Shown here one piece after another: positions 19,697 through 28,454 of a stretch of DNA of 64,000 nucleotides; within the stretch, counting starts at the first letter, position 1, and each line of letters opens with the position of its first letter. A program made the position numbers and the translations under genes. The notes under the pieces were generated by a model, which was given only the letters and a program-made list of their open reading frames with translations, was not told where the DNA came from and did no database searches. Where the stretch lies: assembly GCF_020076305.1 (NCBI RefSeq), contig NZ_JAIQXE010000001.1, positions 124,001 to 188,000 of the forward strand, in the 5' to 3' direction. Origin of the DNA: Flavihumibacter profundi (lineage in GTDB: Bacteria; Bacteroidota; Bacteroidia; Chitinophagales; Chitinophagaceae).

Positions 19697-20801
19697 ATTT
19701 ACAATGCCAAGCCTGGGAGCAGATATGGAAGCCGGTACCCTGTGCGACTGGCTGGTTAAACCTGGTGATAAGGTTAAAAGGGGCGATATAATAGCCCAGG
19801 TGGATACCCAAAAAGGACTAATTGATATTGAAGTTTTTGATGAAGGTATTGTAGATCAATTGCTCATTAAGGAAGATGAGAAAGTGCCTGTAGGAACTGT
19901 AATGGCGCTGATCAGGCCCCTGGGGGAAAAGGCTGTGCCAACCATTGAGAAGCCTGCTGCAGTTTATCCCGTAGCCGAACATATCAGGGCATCGCCACTG
20001 GCTAAACGGATTGCTGCTGAAAAGAACATTGATTTATCGGCAATAACAGGTACTGGTGAAGGTGGTGCAATTACAAAAGAAGATGTTGAAAGGGCGGCAG
20101 GATTGAAACTTAGTGCTGCAGCGGAAAAGCGCGAACAGCCAGCTGATAGTATCCGCATGGCTGTTGCAGCGGCCATGAGTAAATCAAACCGGGAAATTCC
20201 GCACTATTACCTCGAAACGAAGGTTGATATGCGGCATTTGATAGATTGGCTGGCTTCGGAAAATAAAAAGAGGACAGTAAAGAATCGCCTGCTTCCAGCG
20301 GCAGTTTTGTTAAAAGCTGTTGCAAAAGCATTGGCCATTGTTCCAGAACTGAATGCATATTGGGAAAATGGCCTGCAATTGAAAAATGAGATCAATATCG
20401 GCTTTGTTGTTTCCCTGCACAAGGGCGGAGTGATGATCCCTGCAATTCTTGATGTTGCCCATAAATCAATTGATGAAATTATGGCCTTGTTGTCTGATAT
20501 AATTCCCAGGGCAAGGAATTTAAAACTTCGAAGTTCAGAATTGAGTGCGTCAACAATAACGGTTACGAGCCTGGGTGAAGGAAGCGTTGAAACGGTTTTT
20601 GGCATTATTTATCCGCCGCAGGTGGCGATTCTTGGCTTTGGAAGTATAACGGAACAACCCTGGGCAGAAAATGGAATGCTGGACGTCCGTCCGGTTATGC
20701 ATATTACTTTATCGGCAGACCACCGGGCAACGGATGGCCAGACCGGAAGCCGGTTCCTCAATGAATTAAAGCAGCAATTATTAAAACCTGAAGAATTATG
20801 A
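19689..20801 (+). CDS. pdhC: Dihydrolipoamide acyltransferase (E2) of the same complex
   Basis: A 370-residue E2 with one N-terminal lipoyl domain (Lys42 in DTQKGL is the lipoylation site), a peripheral subunit-binding domain at about 100-140 ([27 protein letters not shown]), and a catalytic domain ending with DHRATDG, which holds the active-site His and Asp. Single-lipoyl E2s of this size occur in pyruvate and acetoin dehydrogenases. It overlaps E1-beta by 8 bases and the ACP gene by 4 (ATGA). No E3 (lipoamide dehydrogenase) gene is in the cluster, so E3 must be shared from elsewhere. Confidence 0.92.
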   Translation: MIEFTMPSLGADMEAGTLCDWLVKPGDKVKRGDIIAQVDTQKGLIDIEVFDEGIVDQLLIKEDEKVPVGTVMALIRPLGEKAVPTIEKPAAVYPVAEHIRASPLAKRIAAEKNIDLSAITGTGEGGAITKEDVERAAGLKLSAAAEKREQPADSIRMAVAAAMSKSNREIPHYYLETKVDMRHLIDWLASENKKRTVKNRLLPAAVLLKAVAKALAIVPELNAYWENGLQLKNEINIGFVVSLHKGGVMIPAILDVAHKSIDEIMALLSDIIPRARNLKLRSSELSASTITVTSLGEGSVETVFGIIYPPQVAILGFGSITEQPWAENGMLDVRPVMHITLSADHRATDGQTGSRFLNELKQQLLKPEEL

Positions 20802-21049
20802 ACGAACCTGAACTGAAACAGACTATCCTGAAAATGCTGAAGAAAGTGGCCCCGGACAGTAATCCCGAAACCCTGCAACCTGATGATAATATACGCCAGG
20901 TATTGGAAATGGATTCATTTGATGCCTTGCAATTTATTGTTGCCCTGGATGAACACCTTGGTATTGAAATCCCTGAAGAAGACTATGGTAAAATTGATAC
21001 GCTTAATAAACTTATAGCTTACCTGAAGCAGAATATGCAGAAAGGGTAG
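20798..21049 (+). CDS. Acyl carrier protein
   Basis: An 83-residue acidic protein with the ACP signature EMDSFDALQF; Ser40 in DSF should carry the phosphopantetheine arm. The second half, EHLGIEIPEEDYGKIDTL, matches helix III of the ACP fold. Translation starts inside the E2 stop (ATGA overlap). It is not next to fatty acid synthase genes; its place at the end of an acyl-CoA synthetase/2-oxoacid dehydrogenase operon suggests that the acyl product may be loaded onto it, which is an inference. Its 3' end overlaps the convergent hydrolase gene by 38 bases. Confidence 0.9.
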   Translation: MNEPELKQTILKMLKKVAPDSNPETLQPDDNIRQVLEMDSFDALQFIVALDEHLGIEIPEEDYGKIDTLNKLIAYLKQNMQKG

Positions 21050-21680
21050 CATATTTCTCAAACCACCTGGCTGCGAGTTCACAAACTTTTTCCATTGTGC
21101 CTGGTTCCTCAAATAAATGAGTGGCTCCTTCCACAACCTGCAACTCTTTTATACCTGCTAATTGTTGATAGGCTTCCTGGTTTAATTGTAAAACATCGGT
21201 ATCACGGCTGCCAACAATTAGTAAGGTTGGTGCGGATACTTTTGATAACCTGTCACCGGCAAGGTCAGGCCGACCGCCTCTTGAAACAATGGCTGTTACA
21301 CGAGGTAATAGGGAAGCCGCTTTCAAAGCTGATGCTGCACCTGTACTGGCACCAAAATACGCAGGTTGAAGGCCACTGGCTTCAGGAATTTTTTGCAGCC
21401 AGTTTGTAACGGCGATCAGGCGACCGGATAGCAGGTCTATATCAAACCGGTTGCTATATAACAGGTCTTCTTCAGGGGTGAGCAGGTCAAATAGAAGTGT
21501 TGCGAAATTGTATTGGTGAAGGTATCGGGCAACCATCCTGTTCCGCGGACTAAACCTGCTGCTTCCACTGCCATGTGAAAAAATAACGATTCCCCTGGAA
21601 TTGTCGGGAATTGTAAGTTCACCCCCCAATTCCACATTCCCAATCCGGATACTAACTTGTTTATGGAATTCCTTATTCAT
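21012..21680 (-). CDS. Alpha/beta hydrolase (dienelactone hydrolase-like)
   Basis: A 222-residue alpha/beta hydrolase. The oxyanion segment FSHGSGSSRFSPRNR (residues about 34-48) and nucleophile elbow GASTGAA (Ser112) are clear; Asp160 or Asp162 in GSRDTDV and His188 in GATHLF complete the triad. Family members hydrolyse esters or thioesters, with unknown natural substrates. It is convergent with the ACP gene (38-base overlap) and follows the coiled-coil gene by 6 bases. The juxtaposition to an acyl-carrier system raises the possibility of a thioesterase, which is speculative. Confidence 0.85.
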   Translation of the reverse strand: MNKEFHKQVSIRIGNVELGGELTIPDNSRGIVIFSHGSGSSRFSPRNRMVARYLHQYNFATLLFDLLTPEEDLLYSNRFDIDLLSGRLIAVTNWLQKIPEASGLQPAYFGASTGAASALKAASLLPRVTAIVSRGGRPDLAGDRLSKVSAPTLLIVGSRDTDVLQLNQEAYQQLAGIKELQVVEGATHLFEEPGTMEKVCELAARWFEKYATLSAYSASGKL

Positions 21681-21686
21681 TGAAGG

Positions 21687-22076
21687 TTATTTATTCAGCA
21701 GCCCGGACAGGAAATTATAGCAGCTGTATTTAGTGTCTATATAACTCTTTTCAGCCTCCTGCATTTTCTCTCTTATTGTATTTTGCTGGACTTTTATTTT
21801 TGGCTTTATTGCCTCTTTTTCAACCGGTATATCATTGTTTAGAAGGATTTTTTCCTGTTCATCTATTTCTTTTTCCAGCAATTGGAAGCTTATTTTCTGG
21901 TTGTTTAAGGTATTCATGAAATGTTCAGCATTGGCTGCAAGGTTTGGTATGGTGTTTTGGTGAATTACCTCCATCAGTTTATCTTCCATTTCCTCAATTT
22001 CTTCCTCGTAAAATTCAATAGCCCTGATCCAGTCGTTTAATTCCGATAAATAATAATCTGATACTGAATGTGTCAT
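21687..22076 (-). CDS. Coiled-coil protein of unknown function
   Basis: A 129-residue, strongly charged, helical protein. Long Glu/Lys-rich heptad-like segments (YEEEIEEMEDKLMEV, LLEKEIDEQEKILL, IREKMQEAEKSYID) suggest two or three coiled-coil helices. No signal peptide, membrane segment or known domain. It starts about 165 bases from the divergent SGNH gene and is 6 bases upstream of the alpha/beta hydrolase, so the two form an operon. I do not recognise a family. Confidence 0.75.
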   Translation of the reverse strand: MTHSVSDYYLSELNDWIRAIEFYEEEIEEMEDKLMEVIHQNTIPNLAANAEHFMNTLNNQKISFQLLEKEIDEQEKILLNNDIPVEKEAIKPKIKVQQNTIREKMQEAEKSYIDTKYSCYNFLSGLLNK

Positions 22077-22240
22077 AGCATATTAATATAATATAAAGGT
22101 GAGGGTTGATAATTTCACAGGCAATGACCGGAATCACCGGGATTTTTGATTGTTATCAGGGTGGTTTTATACCTGTTAAAAACCGGGAGCCAATAAACTA
22201 TCTTAGGGTTCAATTAATAAGTATCGGTTAAATTAGCGCC

Positions 22241-23185
22241 ATGAAAAAATATTTCCTGTTGTTTTTTTCTGTATTCAGCTTCATTTTTGTCTTCCCTGCA
22301 CAAATAAGAAAAAATCCGGTTTCATCAGATAAGCAGAAAATAAAAAAAATTCTTTTCCTTGGCAATAGCATCACCTACCAGGGCAATTATATTACCGACA
22401 TCGAAACATATTATATAACCCATTTTCCCAAACAACAATTTGAATTTATTAATGTAGGGCTTCCAAGCGAAACAGTATCGGGACTTTCAGAGCCTAACCA
22501 TGCGGATGGCCGGTTTCCACGCCCGGATTTGCATGAACGTCTCGAAAGGATATTGGAACTCCTCCAGCCCGACATTGTCTTTGCCTGTTATGGTATGAAT
22601 GATGGCATATACCTTCCACTGGACCAGCAGCGGTTTCAGCAATTCAGGGACGGTATACTATGGATGCATAACCGGCTGGCAAAAACGGGTGCGAGAATTA
22701 TTCACCTCACACCGCCAGTATATGATGACAAACGGGCCGGAGCTGCCGGATATAACAGCGTACTCGATTATTATTCAACATGGTTATTACAGCAAAGGGA
22801 TTCACTGCACTGGGAAGTTGCCGATATTCATTTCCCGATGGCAATGTTCCTTGAAGAAAATAGAAAGATTAATCCAGGTTTTGTTTTGGCTGATGATGGT
22901 GTGCATCCCGGCGAATTAGGTCACTGGATCATGGCCAAACAGGTTTTGTTGTACCTGGGATTCAAAAAGGATGTAGCCGATGCAAATGAGGTAAAGGATA
23001 TATATGCGAATCAAAAAAATGGGGAAGCCATTTACAAACTGGTTGCTGAACGGCAATTGATTATGAAAGATGCATGGCTTACAGCAACAAAACATACCCG
23101 GCCGGAAATGCCTGTTGGCCTGCCGTTGGATGAGGCCAAAACAAAAGCTTCCACGATTGATATGCAAATCCGTAAATTGAATTAA
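22241..23185 (+). CDS. SGNH/GDSL-family hydrolase
   Basis: A 314-residue exported esterase with a signal peptide (LLFFSVFSFIFVFPAQ). The conserved blocks are present: GNSIT near residue 45 with the nucleophile Ser, YGMNDG with the conserved Asn of block III, and DDGVHPG with the catalytic Asp and His. Such enzymes often remove acetyl groups from plant or microbial glycans. It is 14 bases upstream of the GH95 gene, suggesting joint action on an acetylated fucosylated glycan. Confidence 0.88.
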   Translation: MKKYFLLFFSVFSFIFVFPAQIRKNPVSSDKQKIKKILFLGNSITYQGNYITDIETYYITHFPKQQFEFINVGLPSETVSGLSEPNHADGRFPRPDLHERLERILELLQPDIVFACYGMNDGIYLPLDQQRFQQFRDGILWMHNRLAKTGARIIHLTPPVYDDKRAGAAGYNSVLDYYSTWLLQQRDSLHWEVADIHFPMAMFLEENRKINPGFVLADDGVHPGELGHWIMAKQVLLYLGFKKDVADANEVKDIYANQKNGEAIYKLVAERQLIMKDAWLTATKHTRPEMPVGLPLDEAKTKASTIDMQIRKLN

Positions 23186-23199
23186 TTACTGTTATAAAT

Positions 23200-25548
23200 A
23201 TGACTCGCCTATCATTGAAGCACTTGATTTTTTCGTTGGCCGCGCAACTTTTTTATTATTGTGTATTTGCTGGCGATCCGCATAAACCACTAACGCTTTG
23301 GTATGATAAACCAGCGAACCGTTGGGAGGAGGCCCTGCCGGTGGGGAACGGTCGTTTGGGCGGAATGGTTTATGGTAATCCTGTTCGCGAAAGAATCCAG
23401 TTAAATGAAGAAAGTATCTGGGCTGGTTCCAAAATAAATAATAATAATCCGGCTGCCTTACAACATTTAAAGGAACTGCAACAAGCTATTTTTAATAATG
23501 ACTACGAAAAAGCTGATGCGATTTCGCAACAATATTTTATTGGTACGCCCCCTGAAGTGCGCAGCTACCAACCCCTTGGTGACCTGTTAATTGATTACAG
23601 GTGGAGCCAGAAACCTGCTGGTTATAACCGTGAGCTCGATCTTAAAACAGGTATAGCCACTACTACTTTTAGTGTTGCTGGAAATAAATATTCCCAAAAG
23701 GTTTTTGCATCGGCGCCGGATAATTGTATGGTAATTAAACTCGATGCTGAACAACACGGATTAATTAATGCCAGCATTAGTTTGAAAAGGGAAATTGATG
23801 CAGTTTCCATGGCAGGTAATGATGGCAGCATTACCTTAAAAGGCCAGATTATTGACAGGGAAGACCCAAAAAAAGGTCCGGGTGGAGCGCATATGCGGTT
23901 TAATGGTGAATTAAGGGTGAAAATAAATAAAGGAAGAATTGTGGCTGAGGGCGACAAACTGATTATAAGTAATGCGCAGCAGGTATTAATCATCCTTACG
24001 GCAGCTACAGATTACAATATTGAAAAACTGGATATAGATCTGGCTTTACAACCTGAAAAAATTACTGGTAAAATTCTTGACCAGGCAGGAAAATTTTCCT
24101 GGGAAACATTATTGCAAAGGCATTTGCAGGAGTACCAACTTATGTTTAACAGGGTGGACCTGCAACTTGGAAAAGATGCATTTCAAAATATACCTATCAA
24201 TAAACGATTGGAAGCAGTGAAGAAAGGCGGTGCAGATAATGGGCTGGAGGCTTTGTACTTTCAGTATGGCAGGTACCTGCTAATGAGCTCATCGCGAAAG
24301 CCAGGAGTACTACCTGCTAATTTGCAGGGGATTTGGAATAAAGAACTGGCAGCGCCATGGAATGCCGATTTCCATACCAATATCAATTTGCAGATGAATT
24401 ACTGGCTGGCAGAAAATTGTAACCTTGCAGAAACCAGTGAGATACTTGCGCATTTTATGGAAAAAATTGCAGTTCCGGGAGCTGCCACTGCACATGAAAC
24501 ATATGGCACAAAAGGCTGGACCTTGCATCACCTCACTGATCCCTTTGGCCGTACGGGCGTTGCCGACGGGGTTTGGGGTATCACACCGATGAATGGGCCA
24601 TGGATGACATTTCCATTATATGAGCATTTTTTGTTCACCAGGGACACTGCCTATCTAAGGCAAACGGCCTACCCATTAATGAAAGGCTCAGCAGAATTCG
24701 TACTGGGTTTTCTGACCAGGTCGCCGGAAGGTTATTTGGTGACCAATCCTTCTCATTCGCCCGAGAATACTTTCTATGACCCCATTGCCAAAAAGAAATC
24801 CCAGCTTACCTATTCGGCAACCATTGACGTAGAGATTGCCAATGCACTTTTTGATTATTGCGCCGAGGCCGCCGGTATATTGCAGACCGATCCTGATTTT
24901 GTACAACAGATCAGGGCGGCCCAAAAACAACTGCCCCCAATCAGGATTAATTCGAAAGGTTGCATACAAGAGTGGGTTCGGGATTTTGACGAAGTCGAGC
25001 CTGGTCACCGGCATATGTCGCATTTATTAGGCCTGTACCCTCTGGAAGAATTCAGTCCGGCAACACCAGATTTGTTCAAGGCGGCAAAGGCATCACTTGA
25101 AAGGCGGTTGTCTAACGGCGGGGGACATACGGGTTGGAGCAGGGCCTGGATCATCAGTTTTTATGCGCGGCTATTGAATGGCGATAAAGCTTATGAAAAC
25201 CTGTTAAGCCTGTTGGCGAAATCAACGGATGTCAATTTATTCGATATGCATCCGCCTTTCCAGATCGATGGCAATTTTGGTGGCGCTGCCGGAATCGCTG
25301 AAATGCTCTTACAGTCACATAAAGGCAGTATAAGATTGTTGCCGGCATTGCCGAAAGCCTGGCCCGAGGGTGAGGTAAAAGGCCTGGTCGCCAGGGGTGG
25401 GTATGTAATTAACATGAAGTGGAAAGATGGACACTTACAGCATGCAACAATATCGTCAAAGCCTGGCGGAGAAACTACAATACTGTTTGAGGCTTTAGAG
25501 CGGAAAATTAATTTAAAGCCAGGGGAAATGATTGAAATGACCTTTTGA
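23200..25548 (+). CDS. Glycoside hydrolase family 95 (alpha-L-fucosidase-type)
   Basis: A 782-residue secreted enzyme with a signal peptide (ends about YYCVFAG). The N-terminal motif LPVGNGRLGGMVYG, LNEESIWAG, the central HTNINLQMNYWLAENCNLAE (sites of the catalytic Asn pair) and the C-terminal DGNFGGAAGIAEMLLQSH are typical of GH95, which cleaves 1,2-alpha-L-fucosides or related alpha-L-galactosides by an inverting mechanism. Length fits the family. Likely cotranscribed with the SGNH hydrolase. It ends 17 bases before the convergent MCE gene. Confidence 0.92.
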   Translation: MTRLSLKHLIFSLAAQLFYYCVFAGDPHKPLTLWYDKPANRWEEALPVGNGRLGGMVYGNPVRERIQLNEESIWAGSKINNNNPAALQHLKELQQAIFNNDYEKADAISQQYFIGTPPEVRSYQPLGDLLIDYRWSQKPAGYNRELDLKTGIATTTFSVAGNKYSQKVFASAPDNCMVIKLDAEQHGLINASISLKREIDAVSMAGNDGSITLKGQIIDREDPKKGPGGAHMRFNGELRVKINKGRIVAEGDKLIISNAQQVLIILTAATDYNIEKLDIDLALQPEKITGKILDQAGKFSWETLLQRHLQEYQLMFNRVDLQLGKDAFQNIPINKRLEAVKKGGADNGLEALYFQYGRYLLMSSSRKPGVLPANLQGIWNKELAAPWNADFHTNINLQMNYWLAENCNLAETSEILAHFMEKIAVPGAATAHETYGTKGWTLHHLTDPFGRTGVADGVWGITPMNGPWMTFPLYEHFLFTRDTAYLRQTAYPLMKGSAEFVLGFLTRSPEGYLVTNPSHSPENTFYDPIAKKKSQLTYSATIDVEIANALFDYCAEAAGILQTDPDFVQQIRAAQKQLPPIRINSKGCIQEWVRDFDEVEPGHRHMSHLLGLYPLEEFSPATPDLFKAAKASLERRLSNGGGHTGWSRAWIISFYARLLNGDKAYENLLSLLAKSTDVNLFDMHPPFQIDGNFGGAAGIAEMLLQSHKGSIRLLPALPKAWPEGEVKGLVARGGYVINMKWKDGHLQHATISSKPGGETTILFEALERKINLKPGEMIEMTF

Positions 25549-25565
25549 AACAAAGGTATTATTTG

Positions 25566-26570
25566 TTATTTGGGCAGCGAATCGGCTTTTTCAGCCTTTT
25601 GTTTTTTCTTTTCCTGCTTCCTGAAATAGCCACTTAACAGGAAGCTGTGTTTTAATGCTTCCATATTCTGGTTAAAGCCATCTGTACCTTTTTGGATATT
25701 GTCGAGGCTTACACTGAGTTTTGCTGCGGCCACAGAATCTCTTAATATTAAATTCACCGTGCCCTTTCCGGAATTGATATCCTGTTTAACACCGTCAATA
25801 AGTTCACTGACTTCCCTGGCCAGGGAATCTGCTTCACTTCCAACTTTATTGATCTTTAGTATGGCTTCATTCAGGTTGTAAGCGATACCGGTATCTTTTA
25901 AAATTTCACCCAAAGATCCTTTACCGCTTTTTACATCCGATACCAGCTCATTTAAACTGTTGGCCATACCAGCTGCTTTTCCGGTAGCTACTTTAATATT
26001 AGCTACAGATATTCTCAGGTTTTTTGGAATGGTAGAGTCATTCAGTAATGCCCATAATCCACTGCTGCTGTTTATTTTTTGTATGGTGGTCTTTAATCCC
26101 GTAGCAATTTCAGCAACATCGTTATTGGTTTTGGAAAGCGTCTGTATCATTTCATACGTGTCCACATTTTTCTGGGAGGATAAAAAATCGCCTTCAACCG
26201 CGAGGTTTGCCGGTTCGCGCGAAGGCACAATATTGACGACCTTATTGCCTACCAATCCTTCCGTACCAATAGATACGATGGCATTTCTACGGATGATTGT
26301 TTGCATTCTCTTTTCAATAAGCAGGGTTACTTCAATGGTAGTATCGTTAAGGATATTTATTTTTTTAACTGTTCCTGCTTCAATACCGGAAACACGAACA
26401 TTGTTGCCTGTCATTAGCCCCTGCACATTTTCAAATTTTACTTTTAGCTCGTAAGTGGATCCAAATAAATTCCTGTTCTTGCCAATCATATAAAGTAAAA
26501 GCACCAGGAATAATAATCCTGACACCACAAAAATGCCCAGTTTTGCATTATCCATTAAACGTTTTGCCAT
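25566..26570 (-). CDS. mlaD: MlaD-like MCE-domain protein
   Basis: A 334-residue periplasmic substrate-binding protein of the Mla phospholipid transporter. One N-terminal transmembrane helix (LGIFVVSGLLFLVLLLYMIG) anchors it. The MCE domain covers about residues 37-120: KFENVQGLMTGNNVRVSGIEAGTV is its start and IGTEGLVGNKVVNI its end. A long helical tail (Gly/Ser/Lys repeats around residues 200-280) resembles tails that assemble into hexameric tubes. It ends in a charged KKKQKAEK region. It follows the ATPase gene by 9 bases. Confidence 0.92.
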   Translation of the reverse strand: MAKRLMDNAKLGIFVVSGLLFLVLLLYMIGKNRNLFGSTYELKVKFENVQGLMTGNNVRVSGIEAGTVKKINILNDTTIEVTLLIEKRMQTIIRRNAIVSIGTEGLVGNKVVNIVPSREPANLAVEGDFLSSQKNVDTYEMIQTLSKTNNDVAEIATGLKTTIQKINSSSGLWALLNDSTIPKNLRISVANIKVATGKAAGMANSLNELVSDVKSGKGSLGEILKDTGIAYNLNEAILKINKVGSEADSLAREVSELIDGVKQDINSGKGTVNLILRDSVAAAKLSVSLDNIQKGTDGFNQNMEALKHSFLLSGYFRKQEKKKQKAEKADSLPK

Positions 26571-26579
26571 AAGCGTCTT

Positions 26580-27353
26580 TTATTCAAAGAATTGTTTAAC
26601 TTTTGGATCATTGTTTTGTTTCAGTTGGTCATAAGTACCCATTGCGAAACATTTTCCCTCTAACAAAATCACCACCTTATTGCTCGCCATTTTCACACAA
26701 TTCATATCATGCGAAATGATTAGTGAAGTTGTATTGTATTTGTGTTGTATTTCTACCATGAGCTCAATAATTTCCTTTCCGGTAATAGGATCGAGTCCGG
26801 TCGTTGGTTCATCATACAATATAATTTCCGGTTTCAGGATAAGTGTCCGGGCCAGGGCTATCCGCTTTCGCATACCGCCCGATAATTCTGCCGGCATCAT
26901 GTCTACTGTGTGTGCCAGTCCTACATCATCCAGGGCTTCCTGCACCATTTTATTGACCTCGTCCTGTGCAACCTGGATCCAATGGCGGCGCAGGGGAAAT
27001 TCAAGGTTTTCGCGCACTGTCATCGAATCATAGAGGGCATTGCTTTGGAACAGGAACCCAACTTTGGCCCTTATTTGATCAAGCTCGTCTTCATTAATAT
27101 CCGGAATATTCTCACCAAATACTTCAATCCTGCCCTGGTCTGGTTTCAATAATCCGATAATGCATTTAATCAGTACGGATTTTCCTGACCCTGATTTTCC
27201 CAGGACAACAACGGATTCCCCTTTCTTCAGTTCCAGGTTAAAATCAATAAGTACATGGTTATTGCCAAATGATTTATAAAGGTGTGAAATAACCAGCATA
27301 TGGCCCTGCTGCAAAAGATTGCCTGCCTGTAATAATTGTTTTTCCTGGGTCAT
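26580..27353 (-). CDS. mlaF: MlaF-like ABC transporter ATP-binding protein
   Basis: A 257-residue cytoplasmic ATPase. Walker A GKSGSGKS is at 52-59, the ABC signature LSGG at 157-160, Walker B ILYDEP at about 178-183 and the switch His in ISHD. The closest ABC subfamily is MlaF/Ttg2A, which powers lipid transport between outer and inner membranes. Between the MlaE-type permease and MlaD-type MCE gene, with gaps of 5 and 9 bases. An internal ATG (residue 19) would shorten the N-terminus and cannot be excluded. Confidence 0.93.
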   Translation of the reverse strand: MTQEKQLLQAGNLLQQGHMLVISHLYKSFGNNHVLIDFNLELKKGESVVVLGKSGSGKSVLIKCIIGLLKPDQGRIEVFGENIPDINEDELDQIRAKVGFLFQSNALYDSMTVRENLEFPLRRHWIQVAQDEVNKMVQEALDDVGLAHTVDMMPAELSGGMRKRIALARTLILKPEIILYDEPTTGLDPITGKEIIELMVEIQHKYNTTSLIISHDMNCVKMASNKVVILLEGKCFAMGTYDQLKQNNDPKVKQFFE

Positions 27354-27358
27354 GATTA

Positions 27359-28129
27359 TTAATTAAAACCAAAAATATCTGTAATCTGTACGGCCAGTAA
27401 GTCAATCACAAATATCATCACCGATGATACCACTACCGCTGAATTGGCAGACCTTCCTACACCTTCCGTACCCTTGCTGCTGTTATATCCTTTATAGCAG
27501 CCAACAACGGCTACTGCAAATCCAAAGAAGAAACTTTTTAAAAAAGATGGCACAACATCGTAAAATTCGAGGTTGTCAAAGACCTGCGTCCAGTATAAAT
27601 TAAAACTGGTGGTCGCGCGGATGTTTACGCCAAGATAAGAACCATATAATGAAATGGCATCACCCAGCATAACAAGTACCGGTAGCATTAATGTGGCAGC
27701 CAAAACCCTGGTAACCACCAGGTATTTGAATGGATTTGTGCCACTCACTTCCATTGCGTCAATCTGTTCGGTTACCCTCATCGAACCCAGTTCAGCACCG
27801 ATGCTGCTGCCTATTTTTCCAGCGAAAATGAGGGCTGTAATCACCGGGCCAATTTCCCGGACAATAGCAATGCCTACTATAGCCGGCAGTTGGGATTCAA
27901 CGCCATAATCCACCATCGATGGCCTTAATTGCATGGTAAGTACCAATCCAAGGATAAATGCGGTTAAGGCAACCAGCGGGAGTGATTTATACCCGATTAC
28001 AAAGCATTGGTGCATAAATTCAGCGACTTCATATCGCGGCTTAAAGCCTTGTTTGAAGAATTTTGCCGTAAACCGGGCCATATCCCCGGCCTCGCTTAGA
28101 AATGCTTTTGATGTTTTAGGGATGGGCAT
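27359..28129 (-). CDS. mlaE: MlaE-like ABC transporter permease
   Basis: A 256-residue polytopic inner-membrane protein of the MlaE (Ttg2B) family with about five hydrophobic segments (LVALTAFILGLVLTMQL, VLAATLMLPVLVMLGDAI, FFFGFAVAVVGCYKGY). The family loop IAIVREIGPVITALIFAGKIGSSIGAELG and MRVTEQIDAMEVSGTNP are both present. First gene of the Mla operon; its promoter lies in the 325-bp gap shared with the divergent SusC gene. No MlaB or MlaC homologue is nearby. Confidence 0.93.
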   Translation of the reverse strand: MPIPKTSKAFLSEAGDMARFTAKFFKQGFKPRYEVAEFMHQCFVIGYKSLPLVALTAFILGLVLTMQLRPSMVDYGVESQLPAIVGIAIVREIGPVITALIFAGKIGSSIGAELGSMRVTEQIDAMEVSGTNPFKYLVVTRVLAATLMLPVLVMLGDAISLYGSYLGVNIRATTSFNLYWTQVFDNLEFYDVVPSFLKSFFFGFAVAVVGCYKGYNSSKGTEGVGRSANSAVVVSSVMIFVIDLLAVQITDIFGFN

Positions 28130-28454
28130 AATTTATTTACCTACAAGTTTTCCATTTTATTCTGTCCGGGGGATGACTACCGTCATTAGCTGTATTGATA
28201 ATGGTCAAAATCTATTTTTTAATGATGCAACATTTAGATAAAATTTGTTGCCTTGGCCTATTAGTTGAGGTTGGAAACAATATTTTCAGGTTTTCCCCAA
28301 ATAATGCGCAATCGGTTGCACGGTATTTACGCAGCGGTTTAAGGGAAAATTAAACATATAACTGCATGATTTAATTAGGGTTATATAGGAAAAAATCACC
28401 AATTTCATCTCAGGATTAATTTATTATTGCTTTTTTGTTAAAAAATCACTGCTT
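28130..28454. other. Divergent promoter region mlaE / susC
   Basis: AT-rich stretch between divergent operons that must contain both promoters. I find no coding frame, no clear repeat and no unambiguous TAnnTTTG box at a usual distance from the SusC start. Confidence 0.5.
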
